NCBI GenBank assembly: GCA_017444165.1
Contig: JAFSXH010000131.1
Span: 1-22,436 of the forward strand
DNA from: a bacterium
GTDB taxonomy: Bacteria; Vulcanimicrobiota; Xenobia; Xenobiales; Xenobiaceae
Length of the DNA stretch: 22,436 nt
Direction: 5' to 3'
Part shown: positions 1 through 9,416 of the stretch, piece after piece
How the letters are laid out: every line of letters starts with the position of its first letter
How positions within the stretch are numbered: position 1 is the first letter of the stretch
Made by a program: the position numbers and the translations under genes
The notes under the pieces: generated by a model
Seen by the model: only the letters and a program-made list of their open reading frames with translations
What the model was told of the DNA's origin: nothing
Databases searched by the model: none

Positions 1-614
1 AGAATATTCTTGCCCAACCTCTCTACTAACATAGAATCATCTGTGCCTACATAATGATCCTCATAAGCCTTAACGTATGCCTGCCAAAGGACATCATAAA
101 CAAACATCTGTGGAGTTTGCACAGCCCGCAGGGAAGCTCTCTGCAAAGTCTCTGCTACTCGTCCCTCATCGTCAATAACTTTAATAGTATCTTTAACTTC
201 AACTCCAGGAATAATTCCACCAACATCCGTCTCTTGGATAGGCAGTAATCTTGCATATAACCTATCAATAAGCTCCTCATCCACTAAAGGACGCGCTCCA
301 TCGTGAACAGCCACATACTGACAATCGAGAAAACGCAGATACTTCAAAGCCTCAAAAATAGAATCTTGACGTTCCTTACCACCTTCAATGACAGCTTCAA
401 CTTTAGAAAGGTTATATTCAGCACAGAGTTTACTGTACACTTCAAGAGAATCTTTGTTAGATGTGACGATTATACTATCGACAAAATCCAACCTAGAAAA
501 AACTTCCAATGCCCAAACAATAATAGGTTTATCTTTTAGCTTAATTAAAAGTTTATTGCCCCCTCCCATGCGCCGACTGTAACCTGCGGCAGTGACAATA
601 ACGCTGAGAGACAT
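1..614 (-). CDS. ispD: 2-C-methyl-D-erythritol 4-phosphate cytidylyltransferase (IspD), 3' end cut by window edge
   Basis: IspD joins CTP to methylerythritol 4-phosphate in the non-mevalonate isoprenoid pathway, in the cytoplasm. The reading frame opens at ATG 614 and stays open for 204 codons to the window edge, so only the C-terminal end is missing. It begins MSLSVIVTAAGYSRRMGGG and then N-K, the nucleotide-binding loop of the family, with R15 and K21 at the expected basic positions. VHDGARP follows, with D105 as the predicted metal and nucleotide ligand, then the family signature RAVQTPQMF. The start is 9 nt after the yacL stop, and its Shine-Dalgarno (AGGAGG) lies inside the last codons of yacL, so the two are probably translationally coupled. 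The yacL-ispD order is the one known from Bacillota. Confidence 0.95.
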   Translation of the reverse strand, partial: MSLSVIVTAAGYSRRMGGGNKLLIKLKDKPIIVWALEVFSRLDFVDSIIVTSNKDSLEVYSKLCAEYNLSKVEAVIEGGKERQDSIFEALKYLRFLDCQYVAVHDGARPLVDEELIDRLYARLLPIQETDVGGIIPGVEVKDTIKVIDDEGRVAETLQRASLRAVQTPQMFVYDVLWQAYVKAYEDHYVGTDDSMLVERLGKNI

Positions 615-623
615 ATAAAAACT

Positions 624-1715
624 TTAGCCCTCCTCTTTTTCTGCCTCAATATACTTAGAAAAGAACATGCGACCAGCCGTAGTGTGAACAACAGAACCTA
701 TCTCCACAAGTATAGTTTCGCCGACAAACTTGCTTCCATCCTCCACAACAATCATACTCCCATCTTCCAAATAGCCAACACCTTGACTGGGATCTTTTCC
801 AGCTTTAATAATCTTCAACTCCAATTGTTCTCCAGTCACAATCACTGGCTTCAAAGCGTTAGCCAAAACGTTGAGATTTAAAACTCTCACTCCTTGCACA
901 GAAGCAACTTGCGCCAAATTGTAATCTGTAGTGCAGATGTAAGCGGGCATATCTATAGCCAAACGGATCAATTTAGAGTCTACCCCATGTTCACTGCGAT
1001 AATCACTGTCAGATATTTCAATATCATTGGCACTGCGCAACTCATTGAGAATATCTAGACCTCGCCGTCCGCGATTGCGCTTGACAACTTCATCAGAATC
1101 AGAAAGAGCTTGCAACTCTTGTAAGACAAATTTAGGGACGATCAATTCACCGTAGAGAAAACCAGATTCGCGAATCTTACAAATTCGTCCGTCAATTACG
1201 GCACTAGTATCTAAAAGTATGCTCCGCGTCTCTATCAGTCCCTTGTAAGAGAGAAGCTGTTTTAAACTGTGCACATAGATAAGCTGACTGCCAAACCAGG
1301 CACCCAAGACACCCAAAAATATCGTACTAAAAAGTATAATTAACGGACCAATATAATCTCCCACTACGGGAATAGTCGCAAAAGAGACCGACTGTAAAGC
1401 CAGATTGACGAAGAAAGATAAGATCAGACCGAAAAGAAGCCCGAAAGCTCCCATAAGGACCTCTTGAATGGGCATCTTCTGCAAAAAAGTAGCTATGTTG
1501 ACGACGGCCTTAATAATCAAAGAGGTCGTCAGAGGGACGAGGAGACACCCCAAAAATATGCCGACCAAAATCATGCCCGCCGAATTAGTCCAAAGCAGAT
1601 TAGGCGGAACGGTTCTTTCAAACATGGGAGCGGTGTAGCGAGTTAAACTCAAACCACAGAGTCCCCCAAAAGTTATAAATATAGCGTAAAAAAGATATTT
1701 AAGAAACTTTTCCAT
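624..1715 (-). CDS. yacL: YacL-type membrane PIN/TRAM domain protein
   Basis: 363 aa. The N-terminal third has about four hydrophobic segments (roughly residues 4-22, 44-68, 84-105 and 114-145). A PIN-type nuclease domain follows (about 166-285) with acidic residues at the usual places: D169 in LLDTSAVIDG, E200, D246 and D264. A TRAM-like beta domain ends the protein (about 292-356). This is the YacL architecture, known from Bacillota and some other phyla. The family is a putative membrane-anchored RNase whose substrate is not settled. The gene sits 8 nt after argS and 9 nt before ispD, so the three are very likely co-transcribed. No strong Shine-Dalgarno is visible before ATG 1715, so coupling to argS is likely. 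Confidence 0.9.
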   Translation of the reverse strand: MEKFLKYLFYAIFITFGGLCGLSLTRYTAPMFERTVPPNLLWTNSAGMILVGIFLGCLLVPLTTSLIIKAVVNIATFLQKMPIQEVLMGAFGLLFGLILSFFVNLALQSVSFATIPVVGDYIGPLIILFSTIFLGVLGAWFGSQLIYVHSLKQLLSYKGLIETRSILLDTSAVIDGRICKIRESGFLYGELIVPKFVLQELQALSDSDEVVKRNRGRRGLDILNELRSANDIEISDSDYRSEHGVDSKLIRLAIDMPAYICTTDYNLAQVASVQGVRVLNLNVLANALKPVIVTGEQLELKIIKAGKDPSQGVGYLEDGSMIVVEDGSKFVGETILVEIGSVVHTTAGRMFFSKYIEAEKEEG

Positions 1716-1723
1716 GATCCATC

Positions 1724-3499
1724 TTACATGCGCTCCACTGTATCAATACCCAAAAGCCCTAACCCCAAACGCAAAACTCTAGCACTCTCAGTACAGATAG
1801 CCAGACGCGACCTTTTTGTCTTATTCTCTGCACTCAAAACGGGACAATTCTCATAAAATTTCATGTAAAAGCCCGACAAGTTGTAGAGGTACTCACAAAG
1901 CAAGTTGATGCGCCAACCATCGACGACCTGTTCGATCACATCATTAAACCTAGCTATCTGCAAGAGCAGGCGACGTTCATAAGGATCACTCACCTCGATG
2001 TCGGCAATCTCAGGCTCTCTGTAACCTTCAGTTTCAGAAGCCTTGCGCAAAATAGATTTTATACGGGCGTAAGCATAGAGCAGATAAGGCGCAGTATTCC
2101 CCTCCATAGCTAACATTTTATCAAAACTAAAAACGTAATCACTGAGACGATTTTGAGAGAGATCGGCATATTTAATAGCTCCAACTCCGACAGCTCTGGC
2201 AATACTGGCTTTTTCTTCCGGCGTAAAATCGCTGTCTTCAGCCCCCAAACGCCCCACTTTACTCGCCATATCAATTGCTTCATCAATGAGATCAGAGAGA
2301 TGAACATTCTTGCCAGCCCTCGTCTTTAAAGGTTTGTTGTCCTTACCCAAAATAGAACCGAAAGGCACGTGTTCAAATTTGACCTTACCCAGCCAACCAG
2401 CCATACCAGAGGAGGCCACTAACATCTTAAAGTGCAGGCTCTGACGCGAATCGGTGGGACAGATAATCCAATCAACTTCGAGCTCTTCCACCCTGTAACG
2501 CATACAAGCGAGGTCAGTAGTAGCGTACAAGAAGGCTCCATCAGACTTCCTAATAATAAAGGGCAGAGCTTCATCCTCTGGATTGACAAACATAGGCGTG
2601 CCATCTTCATTGTACATAAAGACACACATCGCCCCTTGATTCTCTCTAACCTCCAAAGGACGAGAACCCTCAGGAAAACGCTCCTGTAACTCTTTAACTA
2701 CAGAAGGAAGCATGGGATTGTAAAAACTCTCTCCCAAAACATCCTCCCTAGTGAGAGAGACTCCCAACTTAGCGTAAATTTCATAGACGTGTTCTAAAGA
2801 TTTGTCGACAATATAACGCCACACTCTCAAGGTATCCTCATCACCAGACTGCAGAGCCACAACCCTAGCTCTAGCCTTCTCGCGGAAATCCTCATCTTCG
2901 TTAGCCAAGGCTTGACTCTCACGGTAGAGGGCCTCTAAATCACTCAGATCGACCTCGCGGTAATCGGTATTCTGACGATCCATAATCCAAGCGCAGAGAA
3001 GGCCGAACTGCGTTCCCCAGTCGCCCACGTGATTATCTCTCTGCACCTTGTGGCCCAAATACTCCAAAATGCGACAGATCGAATCGCCAATAATCGTACT
3101 GCGCAGATGGCCCACGTGCATCTGCTTGGCAATATTAGGTGAAGAGTAATCGACTATGACCTTCTTTACCTCCCCTATATCGCCCCTTTCGCATACCTGA
3201 GCAATACTTTGCAAGATAGCCTCAGAGCGCAAGGTTAAATTTATAAAACCAGGCCCAGCCACCTCACACTTTTCAATAAATTCACCACCACAATCTTTAA
3301 TAGCTTCAGCTAATTGAAAAGCTAAATTGCGAGGATTAGTCTTGAGGCGCTTGGCCATGCTCATAGCTATATTGCACTGATAGTCTCCATACTTTTCTTC
3401 TTTGGTAGGCATCAACATAGCGTTGGTCTCTTCTAAACCAACACTATTTTTTATAGCCGCCAAAACAATTTTTTCCAATTTAGAGACTAAGCTGAGCAT
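1724..3499 (-). CDS. argS: Arginyl-tRNA synthetase
   Basis: Class I aminoacyl-tRNA synthetase that charges tRNA-Arg; 591 aa from the chosen start. The HIGH motif is HVGH at 128-131 within QMHVGHLRSTIIGD. The KMSKS position holds the non-canonical KTRAGK around K392, typical of many bacterial ArgS. The C-terminus IDTVERM matches the family ending. I chose ATG 3499 (MLSLVSK) over the in-frame start 18 nt upstream, because a GGAGG Shine-Dalgarno lies 7 nt before it and the extra residues (MCGGFF) are encoded by a hairpin arm and T-tract. argS opens the argS-yacL-ispD cluster. Its Shine-Dalgarno is buried in a terminator-like hairpin described separately. Confidence 0.96.
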   Translation of the reverse strand: MLSLVSKLEKIVLAAIKNSVGLEETNAMLMPTKEEKYGDYQCNIAMSMAKRLKTNPRNLAFQLAEAIKDCGGEFIEKCEVAGPGFINLTLRSEAILQSIAQVCERGDIGEVKKVIVDYSSPNIAKQMHVGHLRSTIIGDSICRILEYLGHKVQRDNHVGDWGTQFGLLCAWIMDRQNTDYREVDLSDLEALYRESQALANEDEDFREKARARVVALQSGDEDTLRVWRYIVDKSLEHVYEIYAKLGVSLTREDVLGESFYNPMLPSVVKELQERFPEGSRPLEVRENQGAMCVFMYNEDGTPMFVNPEDEALPFIIRKSDGAFLYATTDLACMRYRVEELEVDWIICPTDSRQSLHFKMLVASSGMAGWLGKVKFEHVPFGSILGKDNKPLKTRAGKNVHLSDLIDEAIDMASKVGRLGAEDSDFTPEEKASIARAVGVGAIKYADLSQNRLSDYVFSFDKMLAMEGNTAPYLLYAYARIKSILRKASETEGYREPEIADIEVSDPYERRLLLQIARFNDVIEQVVDGWRINLLCEYLYNLSGFYMKFYENCPVLSAENKTKRSRLAICTESARVLRLGLGLLGIDTVERM

Positions 3500-3540
3500 A
3501 AAAAAACCTCCGCACAAGATCGCAAAACTTGAGGGAGGTT
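3500..3540 (-). terminator. Intrinsic terminator-like hairpin whose 3' arm is the argS Shine-Dalgarno
   Basis: Read on the minus strand, AACCTCC (3540-3534) pairs perfectly with GGAGGTT (3511-3505). An inner CAAG/CTTG stem can extend it. A run of T follows down to 3500, next to ATG 3499. The form is that of a Rho-independent terminator for the upstream ATP-grasp gene. The GGAGG of the 3' arm is also the only good argS ribosome-binding site, spaced 7 nt from the start. The dual use is seen in the sequence; a regulatory role is inference. Confidence 0.75.
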
Positions 3541-3569
3541 CTAAAGAGCTCTAGGAAGCTCCTTCCCAA

Positions 3570-4496
3570 TTATTTGTTCAGATACTTACCCCAATTGGCC
3601 GTAACCTCGTTGCGCTCACCAGATTTAGCCTTCTCGATCAAGAAATCGGCCATAGTATTGACTACCCAGGGGAAATGAGCATCTTTCAAAGAGCGATAAT
3701 CAAAGTCGCAGACGTAGTTGGTTATGTCGATAGCATAAAGAACATGATCTTTAACCGCAAATTCAAGTGCGTTCATATCATAGCCAATAGCCGTATTGAA
3801 ACGCTTGGTATACTCCTCGGCCATCTCTTTATCATGAGGATCTAAAACACTCTGATCCTGTACATACTCTCCTTGACCCATAGGACGAGGAATGTAACGT
3901 ATGGCCCTGACGCGATCTTTACCAACGCTCAAACAGCGAATGTAATCTTGCCAAGGTATGAACTCCTGAAGAGTCATAGTCAAAGAACCAGATTCCTCGT
4001 AAGCGCGAATAGCATCATCTTTACTGTAGATTTTGTACACGCTCTTCCAACCACCACCGAAAGCTGGCTTCATAATACAGGGCAGACCGACCTCTTGCAG
4101 ACGAGCATCCCAATCGATGGGCCACATATTGCGCAGAGAGCCCTCTGTAATATCCGCCTCATATCTCCTGTTAGGTAAAACGACAGTCTTAGGAACAGGA
4201 ATGCCCAATTGTTTAGCCAGAGCGTAACCGAAAAACTTATCGTCAACGTGCATCCAGAAAGGATTATTAACCACGTAAGTACCCTGCATAGAAGCCTGCT
4301 TAAGATATACCTCATAGTAAGGAACCTCATGGGAGATGCGATCTAAAATAACTCTGTAAGGACACGGCTCACCACAACTGGTTCCACCCAAATGGATATA
4401 TTCCGCGCTAACTCCACAATCGCGGCGATTGATCTCATCAATCACAGCATCAGGAAAACTATCTTCACGACCACGCAAAACTCCGATCTTCAACAC
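3570..4496 (-). CDS. ATP-grasp domain protein of unknown substrate
   Basis: 308 aa, starting at GTG 4496 with AGGAGG 11 nt upstream. An N-terminal domain (about 1-85) precedes an ATP-grasp fold. The linker region reads DDKFFGYALAKQLGIPVPKT. It is followed by a lysine and glycine-rich loop (IMKPAFGGGWKS, K143, G147-149), LQEFI with E178, and late candidate metal ligands D257 and N260 in AIDITN. ATP-grasp enzymes form a carboxylate-amine or similar bond through an acyl phosphate; the substrate cannot be read here. An SCGEPC cysteine pair (C41, C45) is present in the N-terminal domain. The gene follows the HEAT-like gene by 20 nt and ends just before a terminator-like hairpin, so it appears to be the last gene of the rpoBC cluster. 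Confidence 0.8.
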   Translation of the reverse strand: MLKIGVLRGREDSFPDAVIDEINRRDCGVSAEYIHLGGTSCGEPCPYRVILDRISHEVPYYEVYLKQASMQGTYVVNNPFWMHVDDKFFGYALAKQLGIPVPKTVVLPNRRYEADITEGSLRNMWPIDWDARLQEVGLPCIMKPAFGGGWKSVYKIYSKDDAIRAYEESGSLTMTLQEFIPWQDYIRCLSVGKDRVRAIRYIPRPMGQGEYVQDQSVLDPHDKEMAEEYTKRFNTAIGYDMNALEFAVKDHVLYAIDITNYVCDFDYRSLKDAHFPWVVNTMADFLIEKAKSGERNEVTANWGKYLNK

Positions 4497-4516
4497 TTGG
4501 GTTAAAACCTCCTAAC

Positions 4517-5539
4517 TTATCGACTTTTACTATCTGACCTAGACCTATTCACAGCCCAGTTCCTTATATTAACATCCTTATCTTTCATGGCACTGCTAAA
4601 CAATTTCTTGCCCTCTTCAGTGTTCATAAAAGACTTATTAGCTGCCGCTAAAGAATAAGCACGCCTGCGTACACTAGCATCATTACTCCTAACACAGATC
4701 GAGAAGATAGTTCCATCCAATTTTATATGATTATCCTCTGTAAGATCCAAAAAAGCGTGCAGAATATAACGATCATCATTTAAGCTAGCCTTTTTTTCTT
4801 CAGAACTAACTAACTTTTGAATGATATACCTTACCAATTTGGTAATATCTTTACCTAAACGCGCATATTCCACTATAGCAGGACGGGCTAAGAAAGCTGG
4901 CGATTCAGGTATCTCAGTAAGGAATCCTAAACGACCGCGTAACTCTGAAATACCAATATAACCGATAGCCCATAGAATTAATTTATTGACAGCATCACCC
5001 AAACCCCAGGAATGGTTCTCTGAGCAGTAGATCAGAGACTTACTTCTAGCAGCCTCAGAGATACAGTCACACTTCAAGAAACACATAAGTACCGCTAAAC
5101 GATCATCTTCACTAAGACCATTCGTACTCATGAAACAATCTAAACAATAGATACACTCTTTCTCATCCAAAGTCTTTCGTGAAGCACTGCGAGTCAATTT
5201 TGTAGCATAAAGATCGGAACGAAACAACTCCAAAGAGAAATTTCTAATCATGTCTGGCGTGATTCTGTTGGAAGCAACTTCACACAACCACGCCATAGCC
5301 AAAATTCCACCTGGCGAAGCCTGCACAAGATTAACGAGGATATTTACACGCACCTCAGTCCTAAGGGCAGGATCCTTTAGTACCTCCCTGACGTAAACAT
5401 CGTTCCAATCCTGTTCTGTAATCTTTGTACCTGTAGGAACAGCAGAACGATCGGACTGACGCTGCAGACATAAAGCCGTGCGGTACTTTATCCGTTCTAT
5501 GATCTGCTGTACACTTTCATCATTTAGAAATTCATCCAA
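4517..5539 (-). CDS. Unrecognised protein with HEAT-like helical repeats
   Basis: 340 aa, starting at TTG 5539 with GGGAGG 8 nt upstream; an internal ATG lacks a comparable site. I do not recognise a named family. The protein is predicted mostly helical, and its end (about 280-335) reads like two HEAT/armadillo-type helix pairs: SNDASVRRRAYSLAAAN and then KDKDVNIRNWAVNRS. Cysteines cluster in the middle (KECIYCLDC at 127-135, CFLKCDC at 153-159), possibly by chance. No signal peptide or membrane segment is visible. It lies 44 nt after rpoC and 20 nt before the ATP-grasp gene, so a shared transcript is likely. A scaffold or protein-binding role would be a guess from the fold only. Confidence 0.6.
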   Translation of the reverse strand: MDEFLNDESVQQIIERIKYRTALCLQRQSDRSAVPTGTKITEQDWNDVYVREVLKDPALRTEVRVNILVNLVQASPGGILAMAWLCEVASNRITPDMIRNFSLELFRSDLYATKLTRSASRKTLDEKECIYCLDCFMSTNGLSEDDRLAVLMCFLKCDCISEAARSKSLIYCSENHSWGLGDAVNKLILWAIGYIGISELRGRLGFLTEIPESPAFLARPAIVEYARLGKDITKLVRYIIQKLVSSEEKKASLNDDRYILHAFLDLTEDNHIKLDGTIFSICVRSNDASVRRRAYSLAAANKSFMNTEEGKKLFSSAMKDKDVNIRNWAVNRSRSDSKSR

Positions 5540-5583
5540 AGAACAATCCTCCCAACACGGCCTCTATCTACACAAATTACGAC

Positions 5584-8500
5584 CTACATATCTTCTGACA
5601 TTCCGCCCAAAGTTATCGCTAAATCCTCTTCAGGAGAACGCAACTCACTGCCTATAATGAGGTTGGACGGCTTCTTCTCTTTGTAAGTATCGCTACTGCC
5701 ATCACGCAGACCGACCTTAACTTGACGGTAGAGATCCATACCAGTACCAGCGGGAATGAGCTTTCCAATAATGACATTCTCTTTCAAGCCGCGAAGATGA
5801 TCGATCTTGCCGTTAATAGCCGCCTCAGTGAGAACTTTGGTCGTCTCTTGGAACGAAGCAGCCGACAAGAAGGAATCCGTGGCCAAAGAGGCCTTAGTAA
5901 CACCCAAAAGCACCGGCTCATGAATAGCTAACTTCTTGAGAGAACCAGAGTTTTCAGCTTCCTCAGCTCCCATACTGGCTATAATATCAGAGTTAGCTAC
6001 ACGGATCTTGTCATTCTCCATCTCAACCTTGAGAACATCCTGCAAACTGCCAGGAAGCATATCCGTATCACCAGCATCAACAATCCTAACCTTGCGCAAC
6101 ATCTGGCGCACGATCACTTCGATGTGCTTATCGCTGATATTTACACCCTGATCGCGGTAAACGTTCTGCACCTGATCTACAATGTAACGTTGGACATCTT
6201 CCAGACCTTTAATGCGCAAAATACTGTGCGGATCCATAGAGCCATCGACTAAGACATCACCAGCATTGACGTAATCGCCCTCTTTAACCTTGAGCCTGGC
6301 GGCGTGAGGTACGAGCTGATCTACGGCATCGTAAACGGGCTTGCCCTCTTTATCCGTTCCCAAAAGTATGAGATCGTACTTCTTGTACATCGGCTTGCCG
6401 TTCTCATCATTACCCATGAATACTGGCGTATCGAGAACCTTACATCTAGTAATGGTAACTTTCTGCTGGCCCTTCTCCTCACCGAGAGAGACAACACCAG
6501 TGATCTCGGCCAAATAGCCCAAATTCTTGGGTTTTCTAGCTTCGAACAACTCCTCAACACGAGGCAGACCAGAGACAATGTCTTCCTGAGCTACACCACC
6601 AGTGTGGAAGGTACGCAGGGTCAACTGTGTACCAGGCTCACCGATAGACTGAGCGGCGATAATACCGACGGTCTCACCGATCTCAACCGTCTTGCCCGTG
6701 GCTAAGTTGAGGCCGTAACACTTGGCGCAAACACCGTGTTCAGCGTGACAAGTCATAACCGAACGAACTCTGAAGGACGGACTATCAGTATGAGCTTCGA
6801 GCCATCTGACAATATCTGTAGCCTGCTCCTCTTCGATAAGCTCACCAGAAGAGATATGAGCATCGTTGCCATTTCTGTCTTTGTAATCGAGATCTTGGGC
6901 CGAATAGCGACCAGTCAACCTTTCCACCAAACTTACACGTACGTTCTTAGAAGCACCCTTAGCTTCAACTAAAGCCTCAACTAAGAGTCCCTGATTCGTG
7001 CCACAATCCTCTTGACGGACAATAATATCTTGAGAGACATCGATCAAGCGGCGAGTGAGGTAACCAGAGTCTGCTGTACGCAAAGCTGTATCGGCCAAAC
7101 CTTTACGCGCTCCGTGAGTACCGATGAAGTACTCCAACACGGTCAAACCTTCGCGCAAATTCGCCCTAATAGGCATAGGAATGATCCTACCAGTAGGGTC
7201 AGCCATCAAACCGCGCATACCGGCCAACTGCTTCACCTGGCTTGGGTTACCACGAGCTCCAGAGGTGGCCATCATGAAGACGGGGTTCAACCTGTCCAGA
7301 TGGTTCATCATCACATCACCGACTTCATCAGTGGCGGTAGCCCAGATCTTATTTAACTGCAGATAGTGTTCATATTCAGTCAAGAAACCGAGAGCCAAGA
7401 ACTGATTAGCAATCTCAACCTTCTCATCGGCTGCGGCCAATATACGTCCCTTCTCTGCAGGGATCTTAATGTCATACAGACTGATAGACGTACCAGAGCG
7501 GGTGGCGAACTTGAAGCCCAAAGCCTTTAAGTTATCTAAGAATACAGCTGTCTTAGTGTTGCCGTGAGCTAAATGCGCCCTCTTAACCAAATTGGCAATA
7601 TCCTTCTTGATAAAGACCTTGTTGAACTCTTTGAAACAGAGTCTGCCCTTGCCGAGCTTGCGACCATCTTGAGGTACAATAGAATCTTCACGAATGTTGT
7701 CAGGAACGGCTCTCCACATCAAGAGACGGCCAGCCGTGGTCGACAATCTCTCTCCAAATATCTCGACAAAGATCGGGGCCTGCAACTCGATAACTCCAGC
7801 ATCGTAAGCCATGAGAGCTTCATCAATACTGCTAAAGCACTTGCCTTCACCCTTAGAGTCGTGCTTCTCAATGGTGAGATAATACATACCCAAAACCATA
7901 TCCTGAGTAGGCACAGTAGCAGGCGAACCGTAAGCGGGCATCAAGATGTTGTGAGCTGAGAGCATCAAAATACGCGCTTCAGCCTGCGCTCCCGCCGAAA
8001 GGGGCAGGTGGACAGCCATCTGGTCACCATCAAAGTCCGCGTTGTAAGGAGTACAGACCAGCGGATGGAGTTGCAAAGCCTTACCCTCAACCAAAACGGG
8101 TTCGAAAGCCTGGATACCTAAACGGTGCAAAGTTGGCGCACGGTTCAAAAGTACAGGATGGTCGACAATGACCTCTTCCAGAGCGTCCCAAACTTCAGGT
8201 TCTACTCTCTCTACTTTGCGCTTGGCCGCTTTGATATTCAAAGCCTTGCCATGCTCAACTAAGCTCTTCATAACGAAGGGCTTGAAAAGTTCCAAAGCCA
8301 TCTCTTTGGGCAAGCCGCACTGATGCAACTTGAGCTTAGGACCGACCACGATAACGGAACGGCCCGAATAGTCTACGCGCTTACCGAGCAAGTTCTGACG
8401 GAAACGCCCCTGCTTACCTTTGAGCATATCGGAGAGGCTCTTCAGAGGACGGCTGTTAGGGCCAGTTACGGGACGACCGCGGCGACCGTTATCAATAAGA

Positions 8501-9393
8501 GCATCAACAGCCTCTTGCAACATGCGCTTCTCGTTTTTAACAATAATATCTGGAGCCCCTAAATCCTGGAGGCGGCGCAAACGATTGTTGCGATTGATAA
8601 CGCGGCGATAGAGATCATTGAGATCTGAAGTAGCAAAACGCGCACCATCCAACTGCACCATAGGACGCAGATCTGGAGGAATGACGGGGATAACCGTCAA
8701 GACCATCCACTCAGGCTTGTTGCCCGATTTGCGGAAAGCTTCGACTACCTCTAACCTCTTAATAGCCTTCTGTCTGCGCTGACCACTCTGTTCGTCAATG
8801 TCGGCACGCAACTTGTTATAGAGTTTGTCTAAATCGATCTCACGCAGAAGTTCCTGAATAGCCTCCGCACCCATACCGACACGGAAATTGCTATAAGGAT
8901 GCTCTTCACGCAAGCGACGATATTCGCTTTCGCTCAAAAGTTTGTTCTTCTCTAATCCAGTCTCTTCAGCATCGGAACCAGGATCGATAACAATGTAACT
9001 GTTGAAGTAGATAACCTTCTCTAAGTTTTTGGGGGTGATCTCCAAAAGGACACCTATACGAGAAGGTACACCCTTAAAGTACCATATGTGAGTTACAGGA
9101 GAGGCCAAATTGATATGGCCCATGCGCTCACGACGAACTTTAGAGCGAGTGATCTCCACACCACACTTGTCACAAATTAACCCCTTATGGCGTACCCTCT
9201 TGTACTTACCGCAGTGACACTCCCAGTCTTTTTGCGGGCCAAAGATGCGCTCACAAAAGAGACCATCCCTTTCAGGTTTGAGAGTTCTGTAATTAATAGT
9301 TTCAGGCTTCTTGACCTCTCCAAAAGACCACTCACGGATCTTTTCAGGAGAAGCTAAACCTATTTGCATAGCTTCAAAATTATTGACATCCAT
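5584..9393 (-). CDS. rpoC: DNA-directed RNA polymerase beta' subunit
   Basis: 1269 aa; the largest subunit of the core polymerase. It shows the N-terminal zinc site C59/C61/C74/C77, the catalytic magnesium loop NADFDGDQMAVH (D453, D455, D457), the bridge-helix and trigger-loop region around GARGNPSQVKQLAG and THGARKGLADTALRTADSG, and the second zinc site built from EDCGT and CHAEHGVCAKC. Length and motifs fit a compact beta' without the large insertions of Gammaproteobacteria. ATG 9393 follows the rpoB stop by about 23 nt with a GAGGG-type ribosome site. After it come the HEAT-like and ATP-grasp genes, not the ribosomal genes (rpsL, rpsG) seen in many Bacillota. Confidence 0.98.
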   Translation of the reverse strand: MDVNNFEAMQIGLASPEKIREWSFGEVKKPETINYRTLKPERDGLFCERIFGPQKDWECHCGKYKRVRHKGLICDKCGVEITRSKVRRERMGHINLASPVTHIWYFKGVPSRIGVLLEITPKNLEKVIYFNSYIVIDPGSDAEETGLEKNKLLSESEYRRLREEHPYSNFRVGMGAEAIQELLREIDLDKLYNKLRADIDEQSGQRRQKAIKRLEVVEAFRKSGNKPEWMVLTVIPVIPPDLRPMVQLDGARFATSDLNDLYRRVINRNNRLRRLQDLGAPDIIVKNEKRMLQEAVDALIDNGRRGRPVTGPNSRPLKSLSDMLKGKQGRFRQNLLGKRVDYSGRSVIVVGPKLKLHQCGLPKEMALELFKPFVMKSLVEHGKALNIKAAKRKVERVEPEVWDALEEVIVDHPVLLNRAPTLHRLGIQAFEPVLVEGKALQLHPLVCTPYNADFDGDQMAVHLPLSAGAQAEARILMLSAHNILMPAYGSPATVPTQDMVLGMYYLTIEKHDSKGEGKCFSSIDEALMAYDAGVIELQAPIFVEIFGERLSTTAGRLLMWRAVPDNIREDSIVPQDGRKLGKGRLCFKEFNKVFIKKDIANLVKRAHLAHGNTKTAVFLDNLKALGFKFATRSGTSISLYDIKIPAEKGRILAAADEKVEIANQFLALGFLTEYEHYLQLNKIWATATDEVGDVMMNHLDRLNPVFMMATSGARGNPSQVKQLAGMRGLMADPTGRIIPMPIRANLREGLTVLEYFIGTHGARKGLADTALRTADSGYLTRRLIDVSQDIIVRQEDCGTNQGLLVEALVEAKGASKNVRVSLVERLTGRYSAQDLDYKDRNGNDAHISSGELIEEEQATDIVRWLEAHTDSPSFRVRSVMTCHAEHGVCAKCYGLNLATGKTVEIGETVGIIAAQSIGEPGTQLTLRTFHTGGVAQEDIVSGLPRVEELFEARKPKNLGYLAEITGVVSLGEEKGQQKVTITRCKVLDTPVFMGNDENGKPMYKKYDLILLGTDKEGKPVYDAVDQLVPHAARLKVKEGDYVNAGDVLVDGSMDPHSILRIKGLEDVQRYIVDQVQNVYRDQGVNISDKHIEVIVRQMLRKVRIVDAGDTDMLPGSLQDVLKVEMENDKIRVANSDIIASMGAEEAENSGSLKKLAIHEPVLLGVTKASLATDSFLSAASFQETTKVLTEAAINGKIDHLRGLKENVIIGKLIPAGTGMDLYRQVKVGLRDGSSDTYKEKKPSNLIIGSELRSPEEDLAITLGGMSEDM

Positions 9394-9416
9394 CTTTTAC
9401 CCTCAAAAACTTCACT

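Noticed and set aside
3500..3517. Six-residue N-terminal extension of ArgS (MCGGFF)
   Set aside because: It is encoded by the hairpin arm and T-tract; ATG 3499 has the correctly spaced ribosome site.
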